64,000 bases of DNA from Arion vulgaris (GCA_020796225.1 CM036760.1:4086501-4150500); one strand, 5' to 3'. Positions 31,661 through 41,759 are shown, counted from the stretch's first letter. Translations and numbers: made by a program. The notes: generated by a model not told the origin, from the letters alone.

Positions 31661-31940
31661 ATCCACGAATTGGACTGTAAAGTTCATCAAATAATACATT
31701 AGGTGTAGCAACTGCTGCTCTGTAATGTGCGGAATCTTGGTCTATGTCCCACGTGACCGTCTCCTGATTGAATTTGGAAGCCCTTACATGCATCATTTAC
31801 ACACATTCCAGTGTTACACCAGTTGTCTTGCATTGACTTGTCGTTATGTTGGATGTGCTGATTCTCTAGAAATAACATTTTGTATCGATTATATTCCTCA
31901 ACAATTTGTCATACATTTTACCCTTCAATTGTAGCATATG
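31661..31940. other. unassigned sequence
   Basis: No gene or repeat recognised. Confidence 0.3.
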
Positions 31941-31944
31941 CTTT

Positions 31945-32240
31945 TACTTCTTCCTCTTCTTCTTCTTCTTTGCGATTGCTCTTTTGATGATTATACCGTC
32001 AGACGCGTTCTTATAATGAAGTCGATTGTTGTCTGGAGCTCATCTCAGGTGCCATGTAGTTTTGAATGTAGTGTTGGATGGTAGGGTCAGTATCCCTTTC
32101 TATGGAGGATATACACGGAACAGCCTTGCAGAACATGTTCTGTGGTTTGGTCAGGGTGCACAGGGACACAAAGGATGGAGACAATTGTAGAATGTGTTGG
32201 TGTTTGCTCAGGAGATCGAAGCACATACGGTTTTTCATTG
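31945..32240 (-). mobile_element. LINE R relic, C-terminal end with GAAGAAG tail
   Basis: On the minus strand: CPCAP, then (after a one-base frameshift) DQTTEHVLQGCSVYI, a degenerate TTF...W box, and stops. The 3' non-coding end reads AAAAGAGCAATCGCAAAG followed by GAAGAAGAAGAAGAGGAAG. This tail closely resembles the last 20 bases of SINE-A (GAACGCAAAGAAGAAGAAG). Confidence 0.75.
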
Positions 32241-32394
32241 ACGTGCATTGAAGTTAACCCTATCATTATGCAATCAGATGACGGTAATGTTATATTCCAA
32301 TTGTTTCTATATTCAGCTTTTTAGTAATAACCAAGAACGATAACTAAATCCAGGATGCAATCAAAATTGTGTAGATTTAATACTTCATCATCTT

Positions 32395-32660
32395 CAAATA
32401 GATTGTCCGGAGCAGAACTTTGTCACTTCAACAGTCCTTCGGAATTTCTCTCTCTCTCATAGGAGAGATGTCCCCTCTAAATCCGTCATTCTCAAACCAA
32501 ATGTTTCATCATGAATCCATCTTCTCCGTGGTCTTTCTCTTCTCCTCTTTGCCCGTGTGCCTCCTTTCATGATGGTCTTCTCCAGCCCTTCCTGTCTTTT
32601 TATATGTCCAAAACACCTCAATTGTCTCTTTCTTATTTGTAGCATTATCCAGTTTTCTTT
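32395..32660 (-). mobile_element. LINE H relic, 3' end
   Basis: Minus strand: MLQIRKRQLRCFGHIKRQEG, LEKTIMKGGTRAKRRRERPR, RRWIHDETFGL, then (T)VEVTKFCSGQSI and a GAAGATGATGAA tail. Matches 50.55 and 13.45 kb. Confidence 0.83.
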
Positions 32661-32804
32661 GATTTTGAGTTCTTTCTCGATAGATCTAGTTGTTCTCTTC
32701 TCTGTCCATGATATGATTTCAACTTACAGATACGAAAAAGATGAAGAGGAAGAGACCACGATGCAGACATAAAAACGAGGAACAGATAACATCGGATTCG
32801 ATTC

Positions 32805-32975
32805 ACGGGTATTTTTTCCTGAGATTCCTTAGGACTGTTGCTGGAGCTACGGAGTTGGTGATTTAAACAATACTCTCAGCAGGTGACGTACAAAGTGTTC
32901 GGAGTGTGACCAAGCGATATGGAGTAAACAAGGTTGAATGAAGTCAATGCTTAATATTTAGATCCCTCCACACCA
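32805..32975 (+). mobile_element. SINE-D relic
   Basis: Order of GAGATTCCTTAGGACTGTTG, CTGGAGCTACGGAGTTGGTG, AATACTCTCAGCAGGTGACG and GTTGAATGAAGTCAATGCTT, heavily diverged and without its tRNA-like head. Confidence 0.6.
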
Positions 32976-33044
32976 TTTTTTTCTAAACATTAAATAGACT
33001 GAACCTGAACAAATAGATTTAGATTCATATGCGTCAATATGTTA

Positions 33045-33295
33045 CGGCATCGGAAAGTAACAAGTGCTACTAATAGTGTCTTGCGAGTCGAAGGTCGGGG
33101 GTTCGAATCCGGACCACGTCGGTATGTTCACGGCTGCATTTTTTCAGAGACCCTAGAATTGTTGCCAGAACTACGGAGTTCGTGCTTTGTGCAATACTCT
33201 CGTCAGCTAATGTGCCATAATTGGGAGAGGACCGAGCCATATGTGGTAAAACCCGGTGCAATGAAGTCAATCCTTTGGATTTGAAACTCCTTTTT
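33045..33295 (+). mobile_element. SINE-D
   Basis: GTCTTGCGAGTCGAAGGTCG, B box GGGGTTCGAATCCGG, CAGAGACCCTAGAATTGTTG, AACTACGGAGTTCGTGCTTT and ACCCGGTGCAATGAAGTCAA. The A-box side is diverged. The 3' end runs CTCCTTTTTT. Confidence 0.85.
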
Positions 33296-33299
33296 TAAA

Positions 33300-33560
33300 A
33301 CTTACTTACTGACATTCCTTTCCGCTCCTCGTGGAGCATAAGGCCTCAATTGTTGTACGACACTCTTCTCTGTCTCTGGCTGTTTTCTTTATGGCTTTCC
33401 AGGATAGTCGAGCCCCCTTCAGTTCCCCAAGAAGACTTCATCAACAGGTCTGTTTAAGATGTTCACTTTTCAGTTTCCCTGGGGTTCCAGTCAAGCGCTT
33501 ATCTACTGACACTCGATTGTGTCTTCCGTAGGGTATGCTCAAAAACGGGTCAGCATGGGT
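33300..33560 (-). mobile_element. LINE W relic, 3' end
   Basis: On the minus strand, across frameshifts: a LEPQGN-type stretch, NIPNRPVDEV-like degenerate basic region, then KPxRKQPETEKSVVQQLRPY and APRGAERN. This corresponds to the NPQGKRKRGRP...ARDREEWR...LCPRG end of common invertebrate LINE ORFs. Confidence 0.6.
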
Positions 33561-33589
33561 TCCTGTCCTGTTTTTATCCGCAGGCGTGT

Positions 33590-34134
33590 GTTTGCAACTC
33601 TGTCGTACCACCTGTCTAATCCGTCAAACACCTCCATTGACAAACTCTGTCGTACCACCTGTCTAATCCGTCAAACACCTCCATTGACAAACTCTGTCAT
33701 ACTACCTGAGTTTAATCCGTCGTATGCCTCCATTGACAAACTCTGTCATACTACCTGAGTTTAATCCGTCGAATGCCTCCATTGACAAACTTGTCATACT
33801 ACCCTGAGTTTAATCCGTCAAACACTTCCATTGACAAACTCTGTCATACTACCTGAGTTTAATCCGTCGAATAGCTCCATTGACAAACTCTGTCATACTA
33901 CCTGAGTTTAATCCGTCGAATGCCTCCATTGACAAACTCTGTCATACTACCTGAGTTTAATCCGTCGATCCTCCATTGACAAACTCTTCATACTACCTGA
34001 GTTTAATCCGTCAAACACTCATTGACAAACTCTGTCATACTACCTGAGTTTAATCCGTCGAATACCTCCATTGACAAACTCTGTCATACTACCTGAGTTT
34101 AATCCGTCGAATACCTCCATTGACAAACGTTTTA
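33590..34134. repeat. minisatellite, 46-49 bp unit, about 11 copies
   Basis: Unit: CCTCCATTGACAAACTCTGT then CATACTACCTGAGTTTAATC and CGTCGAATG. The first two copies are a 46-bp version with GTACCACCTGTCTAATCC. Confidence 0.95.
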
Positions 34135-34145
34135 CACTACCAACT

Positions 34146-34503
34146 TCTTCTTCTCTTCTACCATTTACCTCTTTATAGAAGTGTTGGGGGGCGTAGTGAT
34201 CCAGTGTGCTTGTTTTAAGGCATTTGTAAGCTGATATTCATTGTTGTAAGGCTGTTCTTGATGCCATCACTCCATCTTTTGCGTGGTCTTTCTCTTGCTT
34301 TGTACTTATTATATTTTTTCTGTGTGACTGTCTGTGGTAGGCTATACCAGAGCATTCTTGTCAGGTGTCCAACTTCATTTCTAATTTTGTCTCTTATTGT
34401 CACACCTGCAGCTCTTCTAAGACACCTCATCTCTGTCGTTATGATTTTCCGTTTATTAGCTGCTGTTATTGGTCATGTTTGGCACTAGTCACATAGTATT
34501 GAC
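34146..34503 (-). mobile_element. 5'-truncated LINE G insertion with TSD
   Basis: Minus strand: EMRCLRRAAGVTIRDKIRNE, VGHLTRMLW, KARERPRKRWSDGIKNSLTT, ending in AGAAGAGAAGAAGAAG. Flanked by CACTACCAACT (34135-34145 and 34504-34514), 11 bp exact and 12 if one mismatch is allowed. It landed at the edge of the minisatellite. This is one of two LINE copies in the window with a readable TSD. Confidence 0.85.
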
Positions 34504-34519
34504 CACTACCAACTAACAT

Positions 34520-34765
34520 TGTTTTATTTACTTTGCCCCTTCTTGGACAAATTTATATGAACGCCCATGCTTCGATTCTGTCTAATATTCCAAATTTGAT
34601 CATCAATTTAAAAATAATATTATTTTCTATGTTAAATTCCTGCAGCAAAACTTTAGTTTGTTTTTCTCTGTTAACATATGTAACTTATTTCTTGATCACA
34701 TTCCACGAGATTTATATGTGATAGAACATCTCAATTTACTTATATTATTTCATTTCACAACTTTA
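34520..34765. repeat. left copy of a dispersed direct duplication
   Basis: CCCATGCTTCGATTCTGTC, AATTTGATCATCAATTTAAA, AATTCCTGCAGCAAAACTTT and AGTTTG recur in order at 35.10-35.23 kb with about 80 percent apparent identity. A SINE-B lies between the two copies. Confidence 0.7.
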
Positions 34766-34769
34766 AAAA

Positions 34770-35035
34770 TTGTTCTTCTTTAAACGCTCCATATCGACCA
34801 TTTGTTAACTAATTTTTGTGATTTGTATGTGATCTGAGCCTAAGAGCGATTCACTTTGTGTCAGTTATGCGCCTACAAGTAGGCCAGCAGATCTGATTTC
34901 TACTATGCTTTTTATGATCTAGGACAGCTTCCCTAGGCCCCTACCTCAGTCGATTATTACGCCATGCTTTGTAGGTCGCAGTGTTACTATTCTTTGCCTC
35001 CCTTGGAGCCCCGGGCAACACACGGCCCTTCCGCA
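34770..35035 (-). mobile_element. SINE-B
   Basis: The minus strand has GCCGTGTGTTGCCCGGGGCT, CAAAGAATAGTAACACTGCG, GTAGGGGCCTAGGGAAGCTG, GCGCATAACTGACACAAAG and CTCAGATCACATACAAATCA. The GAAGAACAATT tail is short. Confidence 0.82.
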
Positions 35036-35094
35036 TATAAAACTACCATCTAAAACATGTTATTCACTGTGTCCCTCTCTGGAAAAAATCGTTG

Positions 35095-35235
35095 GACCTC
35101 CATGTGCCCATGCTTCGCCTGTGATTCCGTTCAATATTTTAATTTGATCATCAATTCTAAAATTATTATTTTCTGTATTAAATTCCTTCATCAAAACATT
35201 AGTTTGTTTTCTCTTATTGAAACATAGTCATCTTT
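35095..35235. repeat. right copy of a dispersed direct duplication
   Basis: Partner of 34.52-34.77 kb: CCCATGCTTCGCCTGTGATT, AATTTGATCATCAATTCTAA and TTCATCAAAACATTAGTTTG. Confidence 0.7.
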
Positions 35236-35875
35236 TTATTAAATCAAATTTTCCAGCAATTTATTAATGATCGTTACGACTTGTATGTATTTATCAATCG
35301 TTTTATACTGTTTTATTTCAAAGATTTGAAAACTCTTTCATGTCACTTCTTCAAGGAAAATTATTAACTTTTCAAACTCAGATACTGCACACTTGCACAC
35401 ACGATCCCGATGCCATCAAAACTTCTCTGTTTGGCTTCGGTGACAAAATTCTGGTCACGGCCATTAGAGCTCGCGTTGAAATAATAATTTTAAATATCAA
35501 ACGTCAGGAAAACAGTGTGATTTTTTACAGATTTGTAGTTTAATTTTACGCGTAGCTGATGGCGTACGGGCGCTGGAAGACATTCAATGAAAGGTAATTG
35601 TGAAATATTCCCAGAGCGCACGTGCTATGCTGTATCCCCCGGGTTTTGAAAGATGGGGTGAAATTGTTAATGCAATATTGCTATCATGGTTAATAACTTG
35701 ACAATTGAATTGGTGCACGCGTAGGGGTTAAAGGTTTTTAAGGCTCGTTTATGTAGAAGATGTCATTGTGAGAAGACGTTCCGAAGAGATTGGTCTTCAA
35801 ACAAAGAAAGATATAACGACTGACTCAGTTTAGCAATATCTCTTTTCTCTATTTGTTAAATTGTCTTAAATTTAC
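35236..35875. other. unassigned sequence
   Basis: No gene or repeat recognised. Confidence 0.3.
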
Positions 35876-35877
35876 TT

Positions 35878-36960
35878 TTTCTCTGTCTGTCGCTGCCTCT
35901 CTCTCTCTTTTTCTCTGTCGCTGTTCATCTCTCTCTCTTTTCTTGTCGCTGTCCCTCTCTCTCTCTCTTTTCTCTGTCGCCTGTCCATCTCTCTCTCTCT
36001 TTTTCTCTGTCTGTCGCTGTCCATCTCTCTCTCTCTCTTTTTCTCTGTCTGTCGCTGTCCATCTCTCTCTCTCTCTTTTTCTCTGTCTGTCGCTGTCCAT
36101 CTCTCTCTCTCTTTTTCTCTGTCTGTCGCTGTCCATCTCTCTCTCTCTCTTTTCTCTGTCTGTCGCTGTCCATCTCTCTCTCTCTCTTTTTCTCTGTCTG
36201 TCGCTGTCCATCTCTCTCTCTCTTTTTCTCTGTCTGTCGCTGTCCATTTCTCTCTCTCTTTTTCTCTGTCTGTCGCTGTCCATCTCTCTCTCTCTCTTTT
36301 TTCTCTGTCTGTCGCTGTCCATCTCTCTCTCTCTCTCTTTTCTCTGTCTGTCGCTGTCCATCTCTCTCTCTCTCTTTTTCTCTGTCTGTCGCTGTCCATT
36401 TCTCTCTCTCTTTTTCTCTGTCTGTCGCTGTCCATCTCTCTCTTTCTTTTTCTCTGTCTGTCGCTGTCCATCTTTCTCTCTCTTTTTCTCTGTCTGTCGC
36501 TGTCCATCTCTCTCTCTATCTTTTTTTCTGTCTGTCGCTGTCCATCTCTCTCTCTCTCTCTTTTCTCTGTCTGTCGCTGTCCATCTCTCTCTCTCTCTCT
36601 TTTCTCTGTCTGTCGCTGTCCATCTCTCTCTCTCTTTTTCTCTGTCTGTCGCTGTCCATCTCTCTCTCTCTTTTCTCTGTCTCGCTGTCCATCTCTCTCT
36701 CTCTCTTTTCTCTGTCTATCGCTGTCCACTCTCTCTCTTTTCTCTGTCTGTCGCTGTCCATCTCTCTCTCTCTCTTTCTCTGTCTGTGTCGCTGTCCATC
36801 TCTCTTCTCTTTTTCTCTGTCTGTCGCTGTAAATCCTTTCTCTCTTCTTTCTCTGTCTGTCGCTGTCCATCTCTTCTCTCTCTCTCTCTTTTCTCTGTCT
36901 GTCTTCCATTCTCTCTCTCTCTCTCTCTTTTCTCTTCTGTCCTGTCCTTCTCTCTCTCTT
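35878..36960. repeat. CT-rich minisatellite, 36-42 bp unit, about 27 copies
   Basis: Unit: CTGTCTGTCGCTGTCCATCT followed by (CT)n and TTTTCTCTG. The CT run varies in length, so the period varies. Long Ser/Leu-rich plus-strand and Arg/Glu/Asp-rich minus-strand frames (510 and 345 codons) are sustained by the pyrimidine bias and are not genes. Confidence 0.97.
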
Positions 36961-37661
36961 TTCTCTTCGTCTATCATCTCTTCTTACTCTCTTTCTATAT
37001 CTTCTTTGATCATCTCTCTCTCTTTATTATATTCCTTTTCCTTCTCTATTTTTTTCTGTCTGTCGCTTCCAACTCATTGCTCATTTTCTTGTCTGTCCTT
37101 TCCACTCACTCTTCTCTCTTTTTCTCTCTCTATCCTTCCACCTCTCTCTCTTCTCTTCTTCGCGTCCTCCTCTCTCCTCTCTCTCTCTCTCTCTCTTCCC
37201 TAACCATTTCTATCTCTCTTCTTTTTCTGGGCTCCATCCCCTTTTCTTTCTCTCTGTCTCATTCTACATTTCCTCCTCCTCACTCTTGCTGTTCTTTTTT
37301 TGTCGGTTCAAACGAAACAAATCGCTTTCTCAACAGTTGTATGTCAGAATTTCCCAAAGAATTGAGCTGTATGCAAAGTGCCTAAGTGATCAAACACAGG
37401 CAACTCTCTATAGTTCTTTATTGGTCTCTCTGTCGTCTATCTCCCTCTATTTCTCTATCTTCTTGATGCTCATCTCTCCCGTTGGTCTCTGGTCATCTCC
37501 TATTTCTCACTCTTTTCTATATCTCTTATGATTCTTCTCTCTTTATATATATATATATCCTTTTTTCTGCTCTATTTGACCATTTCTTCTGTCTCTTTTT
37601 TACCAAACTCGATTGCTCATTTCTATGTCATATCCGTTTTCACGAATCACTCACATTTCTT

Positions 37662-37708
<47 letters not shown>

Positions 37709-37800
37709 ACTATTTTGATATCTCGCACTTTTTCTTTTGGTCTCCCAATCACTTTTCTTGCTCTCCCTCATTCTCAAATTCTTACATTCTCCTCCTCCCT
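36961..37800. repeat. CT-rich low-complexity region
   Basis: Pyrimidine-rich plus strand with (CT)n at 37662-37704. A segment CAACAGTTGTATGTCA...AAGAATTGAGCTG occurs at 37.33-37.38 kb and again at 37.87-37.92 kb, so the block is partly a duplication of about 530 bp. Confidence 0.85.
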
Positions 37801-38380
37801 ACTATAGCTGGTTCTTGATATATGTGTGCGAGTTTACAAAACAGGAAACAGAAAAACAGAGACATTATCTACAACAGTTGTATGTCACAAATTCACAGAA
37901 AGAATTGAGCTGGTGTATGTCAAGGGGTTGCACAGACAAGTTGGGAAATCAAAACAAACGAGGACAGATCTCATAAACAATATTTGTCACTATCATTGTT
38001 TCTGTCATCATGACTCGTTGTCTCCAATAGTAACCCAATTACCAATAAAAGGATTATTGATGATTATTTGAATGACCGAAGTGCCACTCCCCAAGTAGGA
38101 CATCTACGAAGCTCAATCGAACGATAGAGAGGTGGGGTGTCATGGCGAACTTTTGTTAAGTTTTGTTTGTTCGCCTGAAATGAATTCAGCCAGTCAGGGC
38201 GCATGGTACAGCTCTTCTGACTGATTTTTACATGAAGGCTTACCTTCCTTTGTATAGGTGTCCCTCCCATCCTTCTCTAACTTTAGCGGTACTTGATAAT
38301 TAGATCCTCAAGTAGATATCTCTGTCCTCTAATATAGCGTTTTGGCTGATTTTTTGTGAAGGCTTACCTTCCTTATCTTC
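37801..38380. other. spacer with the duplicated TTGTATGTCA segment
   Basis: 37.86-37.94 kb is the right copy of the segment noted in the CT-rich block. At 38.08-38.28 and 38.34-38.38 kb, GGCTTACCTTCCTT follows TTTTT twice. No gene. Confidence 0.35.
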
Positions 38381-38383
38381 CTT

Positions 38384-38458
38384 AAGCTCAGATCACATAC
38401 AAATCACAAAGAGTGGTTAACCAGTGGTCGATATGGAGCGTTCAAAGAAGAAAAGAAC
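38384..38458 (+). mobile_element. SINE-B 3' fragment
   Basis: AGCTCAGATCACATACAAAT, CACAAAGAGTGGTTAACCAG, TGGTCGATATGGAGCGTTC, then AAAGAAGAAAAGAA. Only the last 70 bp remain. Confidence 0.8.
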
Positions 38459-38494
38459 GGTTTTTCTTTGTCATATTTAATGTTAACTATGTTC

Positions 38495-38702
38495 CTTTGA
38501 AGTGGGATGCAAAGGGTTCAAGAAAGAGAGGTCGACCAAGGAGACCCTGAAACGAACTTTGCTGAGAGAGGCAGAAATATCGGTCTCAGTTCCATGGAGG
38601 AGATTGAGCGAGTTGCCCAGATAGAGCGGTATGGAGAAATTACTTGCAGGCCCTATGTAACGTATAGCGGTACGAGAGGAATTATTATTATGTTTCTTTT
38701 AC
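38495..38702 (+). mobile_element. LINE J relic, 3' end
   Basis: Across frames: KGSRKRGRPRRP, a TLLREAEISVSVP stretch, SSMEEIERVAQIERYGEIT (one base is missing relative to 17.12 kb), then GTRGIIIM. Basic RGRPRR followed by this closing block is typical of LINE ORF ends. Confidence 0.82.
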
Positions 38703-38739
38703 AAATTGTTCACAACTAACTCGAGTCTCGGAAGGACTA

Positions 38740-38998
38740 GGGCTCCATGTCGGAGACAGATGACGCGCATTAGCCAAACCCTCCAGGAAAAAACAAGACT
38801 CCAGACGGGAGAAACGCTGCCCTACTCGGGCAAAGAAAACGAAGTGAATCCTCGTGAAGCTGGTGTGGCCATGCTAAAACAGCCATGACCGAGAAACTGG
38901 CTAGCAACTCTTGAGGCCATGACCGAGAAACTGGCTAGTAACTCTTGAAGCCCTATGCTCCACTAGGAGCGAGAGGAAATGATTATGAATGATGATGT
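38740..38998 (+). mobile_element. LINE W-like 3' end with internal 37-bp duplication
   Basis: Degenerate coding remnant ending EKLASNS and ALCSTRSERK, with GATGATG at 38.99 kb. The segment ACCGAGAAACTGGCTAG...AACTCTTGA occurs twice in tandem (38886-38922 and 38923-38959). A 14-bp array begins at its 3' end. Confidence 0.6.
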
Positions 38999-39645
38999 TT
39001 CTGTTATAATGTCTTTGTAATGTTCCTTTGTAATGTTTCTTTCTATGTTGCTTGTGTAATGTTCCTGTTGTAATGTTCCTTTGTAATGTTCCTTTGTAGG
39101 TTCTGTTGTAATGTTCCTGTTGTAATGTTCCTGTTGTAATGTTCCTGTTGTAATGTTCCTGTTGTAATGTTGTAATTGTAATGTTCCTTTTGTAATGTTG
39201 CTTTGTAATTGTTGTGTAATGTTCCTGTTGTAATGTTCTGTTGTAATGTTCCTGTTGTAATGTTCCTGTTGTAATGTTGTAATTGTAATGTTCCTTTTGT
39301 AATGTTGCTTTTGTAATGTTGCTTGTGTAATGTTCCTGTTGTAATGTTCCTGTTGTAATGTTCCTGTTGTAATGTTCCTGTTGTAAGGTTCCTGTTGTAA
39401 TGTTCCTGTTGTAATGTTCCTGTTGTAATGTTCTGTTGTAAGTTCCTATTGTAATGTTCTGTTGTATGTTCTTGTTGCAATGTTGTAATTGTAATGTTCC
39501 TTTTGTAATGTTGCTTTTGTAATGTTGCTTTTGTAATGTTCCTTTTGTAATATTCCTTTTGTAATGTTTCTTTTGTAATGTTGTATTTGTTATGTTTTCC
39601 TTATGTAATGTTGCTTTGTAATGTTGCTTTTGTAATGCTTCTCTT
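38999..39645. repeat. minisatellite, 14-bp unit with 16-bp variants
   Basis: Unit: TGTAATGTTCCTGT, with CTTTTG, GCTTTT and AATTG variants. The variants recur in blocks (39.17 and 39.27 kb). The Asn/Thr/Gln-rich minus-strand frames here are not genes. Confidence 0.95.
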
Positions 39646-40135
39646 CTTCTCATTAATCTTATCTCTTCATTATTGGAGTAACAATCCCATCACAGAGCTT
39701 CTCTATTATATAGTTAAAGAATTATTATTCCATGCTCAAAGATTTGCATACATAAATGAGTATTTGTTCTAAATTTCAGCATTTCTCTCACTTCCACTGC
39801 AAGAATGCGTTCAATTTATTGTGTTTTTTTATGACAACAATTATGGCATGAACGATTTTGTGAAGAGAACGAAGATGATATTGAAGATAAAGCCAAGAGT
39901 TATACGAAGATGGTGATATCGGCTTTAATAAGGATTTTGATAATGATTATTGTCGCAGCAGAAGTAATTGTGGTGATTATAATAATGTCTCAATTGTGAT
40001 TATCGTGGTGATTGTGTGATGGTGGGTAGTGTTTGGTAATTGGGAATTGATGTGTCAATGCAGTTAAGGTCGTGTATTTTATAGCGATGATTTGATGATC
40101 ATTTAGTGGGATGTGGAGGGTGATAGTCACACTCA
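39646..40135. other. unassigned A+T-rich sequence
   Basis: Contains GATTATNNTGGTGATTATAA-type imperfect repeats around 39.9-40.0 kb. No gene. Confidence 0.35.
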
Positions 40136-40171
40136 AGTTTGGGGTATTATTGCTGGAGATGATACTGGAAG
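40136..40171. repeat. left end of the GGTATTATTTGCTGGAG repeat
   Basis: One unit (GGGGTATTATTGCTGGAGAT, GATACTGGAAGAC), the rest of which lies at 40.71-41.14 kb. A SINE-A2 and a LINE fragment lie between. Confidence 0.75.
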
Positions 40172-40366
40172 ACGACCGAGTGGTTGCCGGGGACCAAATG
40201 TGGGTGTAAAGAATAAAACCACTGTTAACTGATAAACATGTCGTAAAAGGCGGATAAGGAGGTTGGGTGTGGGGTTAGCTATCTTACACTGTAAAAGGCA
40301 CTAGATAGCTTCAGAAACCACAACCAAGACAATTCATAGCTCGCCACCAGAAGAAGAAGAAGAAGG
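40172..40366 (+). mobile_element. SINE-A2 (variant of SINE-A)
   Basis: Same head as SINE-A (GACCGAGTGGTTGCCGGGGA, GTGTAAAGAATAAAACCACT), then a different middle: GGTTGGGTGTGGGGTTAGCT and AGGCACTAGATAGCTTCAGA, and a GAAGAAGAAGAAGAAG tail. The middle matches the head of the LINE I composite at 21.19-21.37 kb. Confidence 0.8.
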
Positions 40367-40369
40367 ACT

Positions 40370-40712
40370 CCACAAGGAGGGATAAATGAAGCGACCAGAT
40401 GAAATTCGAAAGGAAATCGGGCTGCCGACTCACCTTCTTTTAACCCTGAAGATCTCCAGTATTGGCACCTAGAATGTCAACCCGATGCTCGAAAGCATCA
40501 CGAGACAGACTCTCCGATGGAACCCCCATGACAATAGAAGTAAGGGAAGACCGAGGAACATCTGGAGACGGTAGTTGGAGACGGAATCTAAGAAAATGGG
40601 GAGAGAGTGGAGAGATCTGGAAAAGAGGCCTTTGGATAGGCGGACTTGGAAGGCCGTGTTTGCAGGCCCATACCTGCCTAGGGACAAAGAGTGAAGAAGA
40701 TATTGGAGGACA
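40370..40712 (+). mobile_element. LINE W relic, 3' end
   Basis: Across frames: SRQTLRWNPHDNR-like sequence, RKGRPRNIWRR, ETESKKMGREWRDLEKRPLD, RRTWKAVFAGPYLP. The basic RGRPRNxWRR box followed by WxxLEK and RxxWKA is the usual LINE ORF end. It is followed by the resumed tandem repeat. Confidence 0.78.
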
Positions 40713-41142
40713 ATAGTCATGTTCAAGATAGTGGTATTATTTGCTGGAGGACACATAGTCATGTTAGGAAGTGGTATTATTTACTGGAGATGATACTGGA
40801 GGACATAGTCATGTTCAAGATAGTGGTATTATTTGCTGGAGGACAATAGTCATGTTCAAGTTAGTGGTATTATTTAGCTGGAGATAGATACTGGAGAGAC
40901 GAATAGTCATATTCAGAAGTGGTATTATTTGCTGGAGATGATATGGAGGACATAGTCATTTAGATAGTGGTATTATTTGCTGGAGATAATACTGGAGGAC
41001 GATAGTCATATTTAAGAAGTGGTATTATTTGCTGGAGGACAATAGTCATGTTTAGAAGTGGTATTATTTGATCTGGAGATGATATTGGAGGATTCGACAG
41101 TCATGTTTAGGAGAGTGGTATTATTTACTGGAGATGTCGTCT
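40713..41142. repeat. degenerate tandem repeat, about 40-60 bp unit
   Basis: Units of GTGGTATTATTTGCTGGAG, with or without GATGATACTG, then GAGGACAATAGTCATGTTCA. Length varies by loss of the middle. Confidence 0.9.
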
Positions 41143-41544
41143 TCTTCTTCTTCAAATGTCGCCATAATGAAATTATCCTAGAACATTCAGTACGCAAGAC
41201 AAGCTTGATCTCTTTCCCATGAAATCACAAACACAATAGGCGATGTGGTCAACTGAAAATACTTTCCAACTGTTTTTCTAATACGCAGTTGAGTCCAAGT
41301 TGACTTGAGAATCAACTTTTGTAGTCTGACAAGATTAAACTTCACATGGGGAATTCGAAATTATGACCATTCTCTAGAGAATAAGTTTTAAGAACTAACG
41401 GGGAAGCACTGGAGCCAATGAATATTATCAATAAATAGAGAGTGAACGGTATTAAGGGCTTCTGAAAAAAAAAAAAAAGTTATCAAACTCAGGACTCGAA
41501 CCACAAATCCTTTATTTCTCAAAGCACCGATTGTCTAGCCCTTT
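41143..41544. other. unassigned; possible tRNA-like SINE split by SINE-C
   Basis: A TCTTCTTCTTCTTCAAATGTC piece starts it. At 41485-41505 the minus strand reads GGTTCGAGTCCTGAG, a B-box-like word, and CTAGTTCGAATCC lies at about 41795 beyond the SINE-C. No gene. Confidence 0.35.
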
Positions 41545-41556
41545 ACAAGCGCGCTT

Positions 41557-41759
41557 CTTTTCTTTCGATTCAGAAGCACTTGAGCTTTCAGCTCTTCGGT
41601 TCGGTGCCATGGACATCGTAACCCTTCGGCTCGCTGCCACGAACACCGTGAATCTGGGGAACCTGTGACTTTTCTGCCAGCCCGCTGAATTGAACCCTCA
41701 CTCACAGAGGGCTAGTCACCGGCAGTCCAACGCGCTACGAACACACTGGGCAGGCAGCG
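41557..41759 (-). mobile_element. SINE-C, full length
   Basis: The minus strand has the full order from CAGTGTGTTCGTAGCGCGTT, B-box GGGTTCAATTCAGC, to GATGTCCATGGCACCGAACC and CTTCTGAATCGAAAGAAAAG. Flanked by the exact 12-bp duplication ACAAGCGCGCTT (41545-41556 and 41760-41771). Confidence 0.95.

Noticed and set aside
35872..36909. 345-codon Arg/Glu/Asp/Gln-rich minus-strand reading frame
   Set aside because: It is the complement of the same array; the repeated DSDRQRK-type peptide is a direct translation of the unit.
35853..37385. 510-codon Ser/Leu-rich plus-strand reading frame
   Set aside because: It coincides with the CT-rich minisatellite, has a repeating low-complexity composition, and is open only because stops need A.
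38901..39653. 250-codon Asn/Thr/Gln-rich minus-strand frame
   Set aside because: Translation of the 14-bp array; prion-like composition is a by-product.
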